From Bimastos eiseni (Eukaryota > Annelida > Clitellata > Crassiclitellata > Lumbricidae), in contig OY365812.1 in NCBI GenBank assembly GCA_959347315.1, forward strand, positions 2,358,382-2,422,381: a stretch of 64,000 bases of DNA, written 5' to 3'. Each line of letters starts with the position of its first letter. Positions within the stretch are counted from its first letter, which is position 1. The position numbers were made by a program, and so were the translations under genes. The notes below the pieces were generated by a model. It saw only the letters and a program-made list of their open reading frames with translations. It had not been told where the DNA came from and did not search any database. Below are positions 55,140 to 64,000 of this stretch, in pieces.

Positions 55140-56720
55140 ATATAAGTTTATTTAACGACAAATCCATAAGAAAGATGATAAGTTGTCTCATGCAGGTTGC
55201 CTTAATATACCTTAAGACCATTTATACCCTAGTTTAGTTATGGCTTCCTTTGCGATGTGGTAATAGTTGAAGATTGGATATCTTGCGGTGGCGTTTCCGT
55301 ATTTTTTGAGAGCTTCTTATGACTGGATATCTAAGTAGGTACTTCAGGTTTATGAGTTTATTCTTCTGGCGGTTATGAGCAGTCAGTCAACGTGTACTAA
55401 GTCGCTGGTGTGTTCGCTTGACTTCGCTTCCTATTTCTATGGCTAATTTCTAAGTGTAATTGATAAGGTATGTTCTACAAGTATTGGTTATCTCCAAATT
55501 AAGTATGTTAAAATGAATACACGTGGAATTACCAACTAAGAACCAGATTAGCATGCAAGAACTAAACCTGCACCTGTCTAATGTGCACCCAGGGTGAACC
55601 TATTGAAGCAAGTTTCATTGGTCCCTACTCAGAGAAGTGCATAATCATCTCGTGAAGCGTATCTTGTAAATGAGGCAGAAATTCATAAAAAATAAGTGTA
55701 GGTCATACATGAATGAATAGTAGGTTTGGATTACATACGGTGCCTTGAATAGCAGTTGTTTCGGTTTTTTTATTAAATTTGTGATAACGGAGATCATCAG
55801 TGTCGCCCATATTTTTTTATCTAGTTTTGCCAGAGCGCAAACAGTAGTCAGATAAACAAATTGGTTCCATGTATATATTCTTTCACGAATCCACGATCTT
55901 TAGGTGATGAAATGTGACTTCATCAAAATTGCCAGTATGTAGTTTTGTCACGACATCTTGTGGCCAATTCAGGTGACAATCACAGTAGTACTAGAAGTAC
56001 TTGTTTATGAGATTTTCCCGCCAAAACTTAAAAATATATCTAACAATTCTTTTTAATGCATTGCTCATTTCCAGATTGCATCTTAATTTATTTGGTAGCT
56101 TTTCAGTGCTTTTGAGGGATCCGTGGAAGTTTATGATGATGATAAATCCTTCCTGAACAGTTCAGAGAATTTACCTGAACTTCCGGCAGCTTACCTGAAC
56201 ATTCGACTTGCCCCATTTGGCCTGAACTAGTTCAAGTGGAACACAAGAAGTTTCAGGCATTTCACCCGAATTTTTCTTAAGAGGGTAGTCTTAATTCTTT
56301 GTTTCCTATTTAACTGTCCTCTCGTTGATTCCTTTCTGTTATAAAATAAAAGTCTTATAAAATGATTGTTCTTTCTGTATTCCCACCAGCTACGTTGCAT
56401 CGTTTGTGATCCTACCACACAGGTAACAAAATATTCCAGCTAGCTCAACTTCTTTCAATCAATCAATTCACCCATAGTGCCATTTATTGTCGTTTCTTTT
56501 TGCTTACCCTATGATCTTTGTTTTTTTATGTTTTTATATCATATTTAGTCTGTCCTTTATTTTATATACTTTTCTGGCTGTAAAATATTATATGCTCTTC
56601 CAAAATGTCAAGACGATCCATTATATTATTTGCTAATTTCCATTAAACTATTAAATATATATCCAGACGAATAATTGCAATGTAGCGTGCCATGCGAAAA
56701 GTAAGACATGTTTATATACA
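55140..56720. other. DNA without recognised gene
   Basis: One degraded R1 copy (about 55770-55850: GTGATAACGGAGATCATCAG, TGTCGCCCATA). Otherwise AT-rich sequence with short open frames only. Confidence 0.5.
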
Positions 56721-56724
56721 GTTA

Positions 56725-56760
56725 AACACCTTTATTTAGTGCAACATTTGCTCTATAAGT
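56725..56760 (-). promoter_or_regulatory. TATA plus AAAGGTGT core motif
   Basis: On -, CTTATAGAGC precedes CTAAATAAAGGTGTTTAACT by about 25 bp. Confidence 0.4.
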
Positions 56761-56989
56761 AAAGGAAGGATCGCATTGTTTCGCAATTGAATGTTGCTCC
56801 TACTACTCACAAGTCTGATTAAAGGGTATTTGCTATCACACAGTGTTATTAAACTGAAATTATTACTGTCATAATGAAGCCACACTTTTTATTATCTTTC
56901 TTAAACTCACATTTATTAAGCGTTCAAACGAATTAATCTTGCACATAATTATGCGCGTAACAAAAAAGCCTTGTCATAGCGCTTCTTGA

Positions 56990-57225
56990 ACAAAGGTGTG
57001 GCGCGATGGATGATTGGTTACAGCGGTCGGCCCGTAACGTTCAGTGTGCGCTCTGTGTGCAGGTTCGACCCTCTTCCGGGGAGTCACTGTGTAGGGACCT
57101 TGAGCAAGTCCTTAGCGCACAATTGCTTTGCAGTACAACTGCAATTGCGCCGTCGAGGCGTGTGCACCTCTGAGGAAAAAATGCTGGAGGAAGGTCGATA
57201 TCAAATGTCAGAATAAAAAAACTAA
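56990..57225 (+). repeat. tRNA-derived SINE, copy 3
   Basis: A-box-like TGGATGATTGG (57007-57017), B-box GGTTCGACCC (57062-57071), TGTAGGGACCTTGAGCAAGT, TTGCAGTACAACTGCAATTG and CGCCGTCGAGGCGTGTGCAC, ending GAGGAAGGTCGATATCAAAT plus an A-rich tail. A LINE remnant starts about 50 bp after the tail. Confidence 0.85.
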
Positions 57226-57275
57226 CAAAAGTCTCAATGTTAATTTTAAAGAGCGATGTTGTTGAGCAATAAAGT

Positions 57276-57560
57276 TCAGCAGTCTATTCCATTCAGCTGG
57301 GCCTGCCGGTGCAAATGCACGCATTTCAAATTTTCCAATTGATCGTGTTGCAACAAAGTCACCTTGAGATGAAGATCGTAGTCCTCGTCTGAATTGGAGA
57401 AATGAGCAAAGTACATCAAGTGAGAAAATATAAGAAGAAGATTACTTGTGTGAACTTCCTGCATTAGAAGACAGATTCTGATGTGTCTGAAGACTTGGAC
57501 GGGAAGCCAGTGTAGTTCACAAAGGGTGGGAGTGACGAAATCAGTAGTTATCAAGGATTT
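57276..57560 (-). pseudogene. LINE reverse-transcriptase C-terminal remnant, second copy
   Basis: The - strand encodes DFVTPTLCELHWLPVQ, then SNSDEDYDLHLKVTLLQHDQ. The DNA aligns with 22290-22520 (for example GATGAAGATCG.AGTCCTCGTC). Same family as 22076-22618, with more internal loss. Confidence 0.75.
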
Positions 57561-57666
57561 TATAAGCTTTGAGTTCTGCAATTAGAGGACAATTACTTGG
57601 TTTCTTTTATAATACGCCGTGTTGAGAGAAGGCGAGTTCGTTGTTTCAAAAATAACGCTACGCTTA

Positions 57667-57702
57667 GACACCTTTTATTGCTTAATTGCCGTGCTATATA
57701 CA
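57667..57702 (-). promoter_or_regulatory. TATA plus AAAGGTGT core motif
   Basis: On -, TATATAGCAC precedes GCAATAAAAGGTGTCTAAGC by about 25 bp. Confidence 0.45.
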
Positions 57703-57949
57703 TATTATTTTGTTCGAAGATTCTGACGGACTCCGCAGCATTTACGGCTATAACCATTATTTCCACAGCAAACATTATCAAGATGACATGAAAGACATTG
57801 ATGACAATGTGAAGATAAGCCTGTATCATTAGATACACGTATGTGGTATTTTAAAGTACTCCATTTTGGTGAATGTTCCTTGTTCATCAATTCGTTGAAT
57901 ATAGACAGGAAGAAATGTCAAAGAAATTTAGATGCTAGCGCTACCACGG

Positions 57950-58460
57950 GTCTTGTAATGGTGGAGTCGCTGTATCTCAATCAAGCGAAAGTTGTGCGTA
58001 GCTGCGCGAACCTGGAAACAATTAGTAGATCTGTTTAAACTACATTGGTGTAATTGTAATTATATATAGTGGCTGATACTGCACCGGTGGCAAATGCTGT
58101 TTATAAATGACAATGTATAGACCTGTACGAGTTACGAGACTGGTCTAAAGCTCGGATTGTATCGTATCACTCTTCTCAAAAGGGCAGCTGTCGTCATGCA
58201 TACGTTGGTAGTCTGTTGTGAGCGTGAAGCGGTTTTAAATTGAATTCCATGCTCATATGCGCAATTATGTTTAAGAAAATTGAATTTATATAACATGGGC
58301 ATCAATTAATGAAAAGGTGTTTAATTACGGCCACATCTTTGAAACGAGGAACATGTCTTCTGTCTCAACAAAGTCATACAACAAATTGTGTGACGTTATC
58401 CACAGTCAACGTACTGCGTAGATATAATACACCTGATCTAAGATAAAATTCATGTCAAAT
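57950..58460 (+). repeat. Composite repeat unit U, copy 6
   Basis: GCGCGAACCTGGAAACAATT at 58005, TATATAA at 58287, core GAAAAGGTGTTTAATTACGG at 58311, GTGTGACGTTATCCACAGTC and ATACACCTGATCTAAGATA follow the unit order. Confidence 0.5.
58287..58326 (+). promoter_or_regulatory. TATA plus AAAGGTGT core motif
   Basis: TATATAA at 58287-58293 and AAAAGGTGTTTAA from 58312, spacing about 26 bp. Confidence 0.5.
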
Positions 58461-58469
58461 TATGACAAT

Positions 58470-59205
58470 AGTTTGCTTACGTGATTGAGATGCGTCATTT
58501 ATTGAATTAGGTCCAGCTTGAGAGCAAGACTTATCAGTTGATGTAAGAGCACTCGATGTATAAGAACTTTCAACTATTATAACATTCACTTCACATTGAA
58601 CCAATTCTATAGCGGCCTGCACGCGGTCAGTTCGGCTGCATAAAAACTTGAGATATATAAAAATTTAAATTTTTATCTAAATTTACTGTGCTGTAAAACA
58701 GCAGCAAAAGGTCATCACTGCATACGAAGTCCTACCTAGAAAATAATTCTAAAGCAGATTATTTAAGAAATTCAGTATGATTAATTTTCTTGTTGATACA
58801 TTTTCTCAAAGTTTAAGCCAGTTCCCACCTCATTGTTATACAAGTAGGGACCGAATGGAAGGAGATTCAATAAAGGATGCAGTAAATGACGAATAGACGC
58901 CTGCGGCTTTCATGGCCATTATAATATTTTGTAAAGGTCAAATGTGTAATGACATGCGAGATTCAACGATTAATTAAAACTAACTACTATGTAGCGATTT
59001 AGAGGTGTCGTATTAGACGCCTAACCTTGTAGTAAGAAGCGTTTAATTTCTCTCAAGAGCGGAGGTGAATTACAACTTCATGTATGTTGGCTGCTTATTT
59101 ACTAGATATATTTTATAATTTCAATTTGCATCTATGTTTTACGGTGGTGGTGGGAACTCAGCAGGAACGAGAACATGCCTGTTTAATGGACTTTATTAAA
59201 AGCTG
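58470..59205. other. DNA without recognised gene
   Basis: AT-rich, no supported frame. 59003 carries an isolated AGAGGTGTCGTATTAG variant of the core. Confidence 0.5.
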
Positions 59206-59419
59206 GATGGATCCAGGGTTTAACGACAGCTTATGACAACAGAAGCCGTTGCCGTCGACAAAAATTTGCTGGGCATATTACAGCACTTACAGCTATAGTT
59301 GCTATTATTATTATTCAACAGTTTAACGACATCCTATAGCAACACAGGCCGTTGACGTCTTTAAAATTTGTTACATATCAGTTCAATTTCATATATAGTT
59401 TTAATCATTTATCTTTCTG

Positions 59420-59540
59420 TTTTCTTTCTTTCTTTAGTCTTTCTGTTTCTTTCTTTCTTTAGTCTTTCTGTTTTCTTTCTTTCTTTAGTCTTTCTGTTTT
59501 CTTTCTTTCTTTAGTCTATTTGTCTTCTTTCTTCCTTATG
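59420..59540 (+). repeat. 26-bp pyrimidine-rich minisatellite
   Basis: About four units of TTTAGTCTTTCTGTTTTC plus TTTCTTTC; AGTCTTT/AGTCTAT occurs at 59436, 59461, 59487 and 59513. Confidence 0.85.
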
Positions 59541-59727
59541 TGTTGTTATTGATTCCATTATTATTTAACAATGTAATTTAATTATAACATAATTATAAGA
59601 TATTATGAATTATAATATTAAACCTACAATTATTATTTTTATACATCTATAAACCATTATAATCTGTATGCATGCTACTGAGATCACATGAGTTAATTGA
59701 TATGCGTCATCCTATAGCTTGCACATG

Positions 59728-59770
59728 AATATAATATCGTATGCTGAATCGATTTGAAGGTGTTTAAACT
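59728..59770 (+). promoter_or_regulatory. TATA plus GAAGGTGT core motif
   Basis: AATATAATAT near 59728 precedes ATTTGAAGGTGTTTAAAC at about 59752 by about 27 bp. It lies inside the inverted R5 pair. Confidence 0.4.
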
Positions 59771-59949
59771 TCCTCAACCGCTCTACGAAGGATTTTCAAT
59801 TGCTTATTAGGTTTTTATCTCCTATCTCTCTGATTGATTGATAACCTAGTCCACAACCTAATAAGTGCTGTAATATGCAAAGCAAATTTCTGTCGACGGC
59901 AACGGCCTCGGTTGTCATAAGCTATCGTTAAACCCTGAATCCATCCATA

Positions 59950-60850
59950 GGAACAATAATTCATTGGACCGTTTTGCACAGTGAGTTGCGTCTTTCGTTT
60001 TCATTGCAATGAATGCAGAAGAGCCAAAACAAAGAGGAAGCACGTCATCCAATTGTGAATCAGGATCACAGACTGCTGAAACGTGTAAAACTCTAGTTCG
60101 TTGTGGCGGAAGACCTGTGAATTTGCCAGTTGACGCTGAATACATAGCGTGACAGGAAAAAACTATCATTTTATTTTAGTGTTTTTATTATTTGGATATT
60201 AATTTTATCCATTACTGTATTGCAATATTTAATTTCTTAGCAGATAACAGCTGCTTAACCTCTCTGGAAATTTGAGACTTTTGTGATAAAATTGACATTT
60301 AGTTTAATTGCATCAAACTTTACCAAGACATTATTCGCAATCATATAACGAAAGATAAAGTTAATTAGGGCCTATTATTTGCAATCAATCAATGAAAGAT
60401 ATTATTTTCAGTTAAACAGTGCAAATGATTTATGTCTTGTTGAATGAATATTATAATATTAACATTTAGGCTGATGACATCAGTTTAAACATTAGTCATC
60501 TGAATATTATCTTGCTTTTCAGTTTTTTTTATACAACAGAACACTTTCTTTTCCGTCTAACAGGCCCGTGACTGCTGCTTATGGGTCCGGAATTTCTCAG
60601 TGAATTCTTATCACTGCCTGGGGACTGGAATGTCAGCGAGTCAGAAACAAAATATTCTCTAAACAGAGGTCCCCGGCCTTTAATGTCATGACTGCCCATA
60701 AGATAATAATTTTAAACGATCAATGACCAAATCGTATTATCCTTAAGTCTCTGGTGGTAGAAATATTCAATTATTTTCACTCAAGTTCAGTTAGTTCAAA
60801 CGTGATGCAAAAAATCAGTGCAATAACTATTATCGTTTATTATTATTTTA
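59950..60850. other. DNA without recognised gene
   Basis: Only short open frames. Nothing repeated was recognised apart from the flanks. Confidence 0.5.
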
Positions 60851-60854
60851 TTAT

Positions 60855-61487
60855 TATTATTAATCCACAATTTAACGTCGTCATATGACATCTATGGCCG
60901 TTGACGACAATTTGAAACATTTACAGTACAGTGCATAGAAATTCATAGCGTCCGAAAGACACAATTCAAAACTGTTTGAATTTTAAACTGTCATTAGTGT
61001 TCATTGTTTTACAACATAAATAATAATGGTATTAATAACATCAATAATACATGTGATATAGTATTTCATGCAAATGTAACAATATTTGCATTAATATTTG
61101 CAACGAAAAATGTTCAAAATAAATCAAATTGTGTATGACCAGTCTCTATGTATATTTTGTAATCATCAAACTTTTAAAGAATCTTTTTAACATGAAAGAT
61201 GTTTTCGTCATGTTCTTATTCTATCAAACATTTTTACAGAAATATTTTCATATAATGTATGTTTATAACATTCGTTTATCATATTATACGAAGGTGTAAT
61301 TCAGTGAATTATAGCTTTGCATAAATCTCAAATTATTCACTTTGACTTTCTAATACAACTCCATTAACAGTTGTCATATATGCATGTATATGTATGAAAT
61401 GACCCAAATGAGGTCAATATTAATTATCACATGTTTGTGTAAGCACCTAATTAACACAATCAATGCAAAGCAATTGGAATATAGAAA
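60855..61487 (+). repeat. C repeat, copy 3 (full length)
   Basis: Begins TTATTATTAATCCACAATTT and AACGTCGTCATATGACATC, continues with all landmarks of copy 1 and ends AGCACCTAATTAACACAATC and AATGCAAAGCAATTGGAATA. Confidence 0.85.
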
Positions 61488-62039
61488 ACGGACCTTGATC
61501 ATCTAGTATCGTTTAAGTAATGTTCTGAATAAATAGCATATTGAGAAGTGATTTAAAGGTGTCTGAATGTCTAAAGTTTTTGCGTCTGTTGACGAATTTG
61601 TCCTTGACGAGAGTCAATTCAATAATAAATTATTTTCTGTACAATAAATGGCTATAGATAGGTAAGTCTTCTGTATATTGTTGATTCAGCTCTTCTGTGG
61701 TAGCCTATTCATCTTAGCCATAGCAACTTCTCTAAATTTGTTTGAATGAGTCAGTAAGTGAATATATTCCATATTTAAACCAGCGGTTAATGCCACATAT
61801 TGGCCTTCAGAAACTCAGAATAATATAAAGCATTCTTGTCAGAAGCATTCTCTTCGTAAGGCTGTTCGGCAGTGTTCGCCCTTCGGATTATTCGGTCATG
61901 CAGTCTGGACCTCATGGAGTCATGGGGGGAGGGTGGGCATACTGTTGGCCTCAGCGGTGGAAGGAGTGGGTTCAACGCGTGATACCAGTCAAGTAGGACA
62001 TCTGCAAAGAGGATCCCGTTCGCCTCTTAATTAGGCGGT

Positions 62040-62292
62040 ATACCAACTTCGAGTGTTTAACAATGTCTTATACGTGCCATCCTCCGTTCTCTACACGCTT
62101 TGGATTGGCACCACCCGAAAACCCTGGAAATAGCTTGCTACCGACGGTGCTCTATAAATCGTCGAAATAATAATTATAAAACGCCATTGGCGGTGTCATT
62201 AGCTCGGATAGTTGCAGTTGAACGACACTGTGTGGTAACATAGATCATTATCCAGGCTTGATGCAGGCACTGCGAGATTGCAAGCAGTTGTT
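62040..62292 (+). repeat. Degraded R1 copies
   Basis: 62211-62290 has GTTGAACGACACTGTGTGGT, CATAGATCATTATCCAGGCT and GCACTGCGAGATTGCAAGCA, lacking the central GCGTCGCCCTCC part. 62045-62115 is a weaker copy. Confidence 0.5.
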
Positions 62293-62419
62293 GAGTTTCA
62301 TTAACTTGGATGCGACAGTGATACGTTTAATGCATTCAAATTCATTTCACCAGGTGGCGATGAATCTCTGAAAGAGCTGTGACGTTGAAAATCAGTTAAT
62401 CGCCAGGTGGCCACTCATC

Positions 62420-62720
62420 ATCATCGTTGGGCTGAAAGCCAGCAGGTGTCCACTGCACATGTGACCATTGTTCTCCATGCTCCTCTGTCCTGGGTTAGCT
62501 GTAATAGGTTATGTATATCGGTCCCACACCAGTCATTAATGTCATCTATCCATTCTCTGAAAGATCTTCCTCGTATTCCCGTTCCATCCAAATAATTCCT
62601 GTCATTACACTCTTTGTTTTTCTCTCATTATCCATTCTACAAATGTGTCCACATAGTCTCAATTTTCGTTTTATTATGTATTGCATGATATTCTCTTTGA
62701 TGTTTATTTTATCTATTGCA
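62420..62720 (-). pseudogene. LINE ORF2 C-terminal remnant (RTE/jockey-like)
   Basis: The - strand encodes RKLRLCGHICRMDNERKTKS and, after a frameshift, RGRSFREWIDDIND and LLQLTQDRGAWRTMV. The GH..RM...R, RGR..W.DD and DR..WR blocks are the usual ORF2 terminus of several LINE clades. The frameshift near the RGR block shows it is dead. Confidence 0.75.
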
Positions 62721-63055
62721 ACGTTTGCTGAAATGTCCTACTGCTCTCCAACCCATTACTCAAGTCAACAACTCTTCTACAACTCTCCTCTATTTTCCAC
62801 GATCTTTCTGTTCCTTAATTAAACTCCTTATCTCGGATAATAACAATTTATTTTAGTTTAAGGTCCAAATAATTAACCCGGAGAATTATAGAAATTTATT
62901 TTAGAGAAATATTTTGAAAGACTCTTTGTAAAGCGTTGGTCTAAGACTGACAACAAATTCGTCAACAGAGGCAACACATTAGACACCTTTAAATTATTTA
63001 TCACGAAGTTATTTATTCCGAATTTTCGTTCAAACGTTAGATGCACAGGTAACAA

Positions 63056-63774
63056 TTGAATGTCGGACTATGGTAACGAATTGATTATAACAATTTTCAG
63101 TCAATTACCAGATATTGGGAAGCTGGATTGTCGAATTCTTTTCATCCATCCTGCTTCCATTTAGACATAATTCTTTTCATATCAATCCAGGTCCCAGTTT
63201 CACATAATCCTTTGATCAATTAATCCAGATTCTAGTTAAATTAATGTCGGAGTATAGAATCTTCGGACTATCGAACCTTCGGACACCCTTATCTAGCGTG
63301 GCTGCCGACAGTTAAATTCGGCTCCTGTTATAGCTTCTCGATCATCACTTGTTTATCGTACTATGTCTGCAGCTGTCAGTTTGAAAATAAAAGGAAATTA
63401 TTATTATTACGAGATGGGCATTGTTTAATTGTCAACATTGCAGAAATTAGCAGAGTATTGTTCAGGAACGCCTATAGTCTTCGTTTTTATAATATTATTA
63501 TTATAAGTATTATTATGATTATTATTATTAATATTATTATTATTATTATCATTGCAAACTGTTGTGGTAAAACTTAAGAAATATTGTGTTTAAATACCAG
63601 TAACATCATATTTAACAAGGCACAAATTATAAACTTTGTTTAATTGATTATAACAATTTTCACAGTCAATCAAAGCTCAGCTCAGGCCCCAAAAATCACT
63701 AGGCCGACCGGCATTTGTTCCACCCTTCTGAGGGCCTGATGAAAATAAATTCGTTACCATGGTCCGACATTCAA
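63056..63774. repeat. Terminal inverted repeat pair, about 720 bp apart
   Basis: TTGAATGTCGGACTATGGTA plus ACGAATT (63056-63082) reappears reversed at 63748-63774 with one mismatch in 27. A further GATTATAACAATTTTCA word is repeated directly at about 63083 and 63645. Between lie a (TTA)n tract (63490-63555) and no ORF. Possible non-autonomous DNA element. Target duplication not found. Confidence 0.5.
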
Positions 63775-64000
63775 CCGTTCCCGAAAACTTGAGCCAATGA
63801 CACCATCAGCCCATCTGTACTCTGCTTCAGTTCAATGGCTTTCAATGGATATCTATTATCATCCACTAAAGTCCTATCCAAAAATCTCCTTCGTCTCGAC
63901 TCTAAGTCACTTCTGACGTCAGTGACGGCTCTTACAGATTCATCTGTCTTCTTGCTATCCACGAACGATGACGCTGGTTCCCTGCGATCTGCGATGAGGA
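63771..64000 (-). CDS. Partial open frame running off the window edge, possible terminal exon
   Basis: On the - strand the frame is open from the window end to a TGA at 63773-63771, about 76 codons. It contains SSFVDSKKTDESVRAVTDV, LESRRRRFLDRTLVDDN and YPLKAIELKQSTDGLMVS. Composition is protein-like (charged, no low complexity) and GC is higher than the surroundings. I recognise no family. No ATG is needed because it continues outside the window. Its stop lies in the inverted repeat at 63748-63774. It could be a host exon or the end of a transposon gene. Confidence 0.35.
   Translation of the reverse strand, partial: LIADRREPASSFVDSKKTDESVRAVTDVRSDLESRRRRFLDRTLVDDNRYPLKAIELKQSTDGLMVSLAQVFGNG

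Larger units (their letters stand above)
59207..59945. repeat. Inverted pair of R5 repeats (fold-back arrangement)
   Basis: Left arm (59207-59292, +): GGATGGATCCAGGGTTTAAC, GACAGCTTATGACAACAGAA. Right arm (59865-59945, -): TGTAATATGCAAAGCAAATT, CTGTCGACGGCAACGGCCTC and AAACCCTGAATCCATCC. The arms of about 85 bp are reverse complements over their length and enclose about 570 bp with a further TTTAACGACATCCTATAGC repeat and a C/T-rich minisatellite. Either one fold-back element or two independent insertions. Confidence 0.65.

Noticed and set aside
62407..62822. Two + strand open frames of 62 and 103 codons
   Set aside because: They overlap in antisense a recognisable LINE terminus on the - strand.

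Overview
This window is eukaryotic, and most likely from an invertebrate animal. It carries one spliced protein-coding gene with GT-AG introns, degenerate TTAGGG-type telomeric repeat, a tRNA-derived SINE, remnants of several LINE clades, MITEs, fragments of DNA transposons and one intact piggyBac element. Exons look clearly GC-richer than their AT-rich surroundings. I cannot place the species from sequence alone.

Region 1 (1-2198): repeat-bearing upstream DNA. Region 2 (2199-16082, + strand): a complete ULK/Atg1 (UNC-51-like) autophagy-initiating kinase gene. I assembled it as 22 coding exons in continuous frame, 775 codons plus stop. The order is N-terminal kinase domain, linker with a recognisable LC3-interacting motif, and C-terminal MIT-type domain. 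Its introns hold minisatellites, LINE tails and copies of a short dispersed repeat. Its stop codon lies inside the first unit of a 23-bp tandem array.

Region 3 (16083-22975): no host gene recognised. It holds a 23-bp minisatellite, a SINE, a MITE with TA target duplication, TACATT-rich simple sequence and LINE remnants. Region 4 (22976-26485): an interstitial telomeric tract of about 430 bp, then an intact piggyBac element (TTAA duplication, inverted repeats, 645-codon transposase on the - strand).

Region 5 (26486-63770): about 37 kb with no host gene that I can recognise. It is a mosaic of repeat families in both orientations, with LINE, Tc1-like and hAT-like fragments. The most unusual signal is a compound motif, a TATA-like box followed 24-28 bp later by AAAGGTGT, found about 30 times on both strands in front of different downstream sequences. 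It looks like a recurrent core promoter. The window ends in an open frame on the - strand (63771-64000) that may be the last exon of another gene.

The only cellular pathway visible is autophagy initiation by the kinase. Everything else is mobile or repetitive DNA. Repeat families are labelled here R1 (about 110 bp), R5 (about 90 bp), C (about 630 bp), D (about 500 bp), H (about 100 bp) and unit U (about 1 kb or more). These are my own labels.
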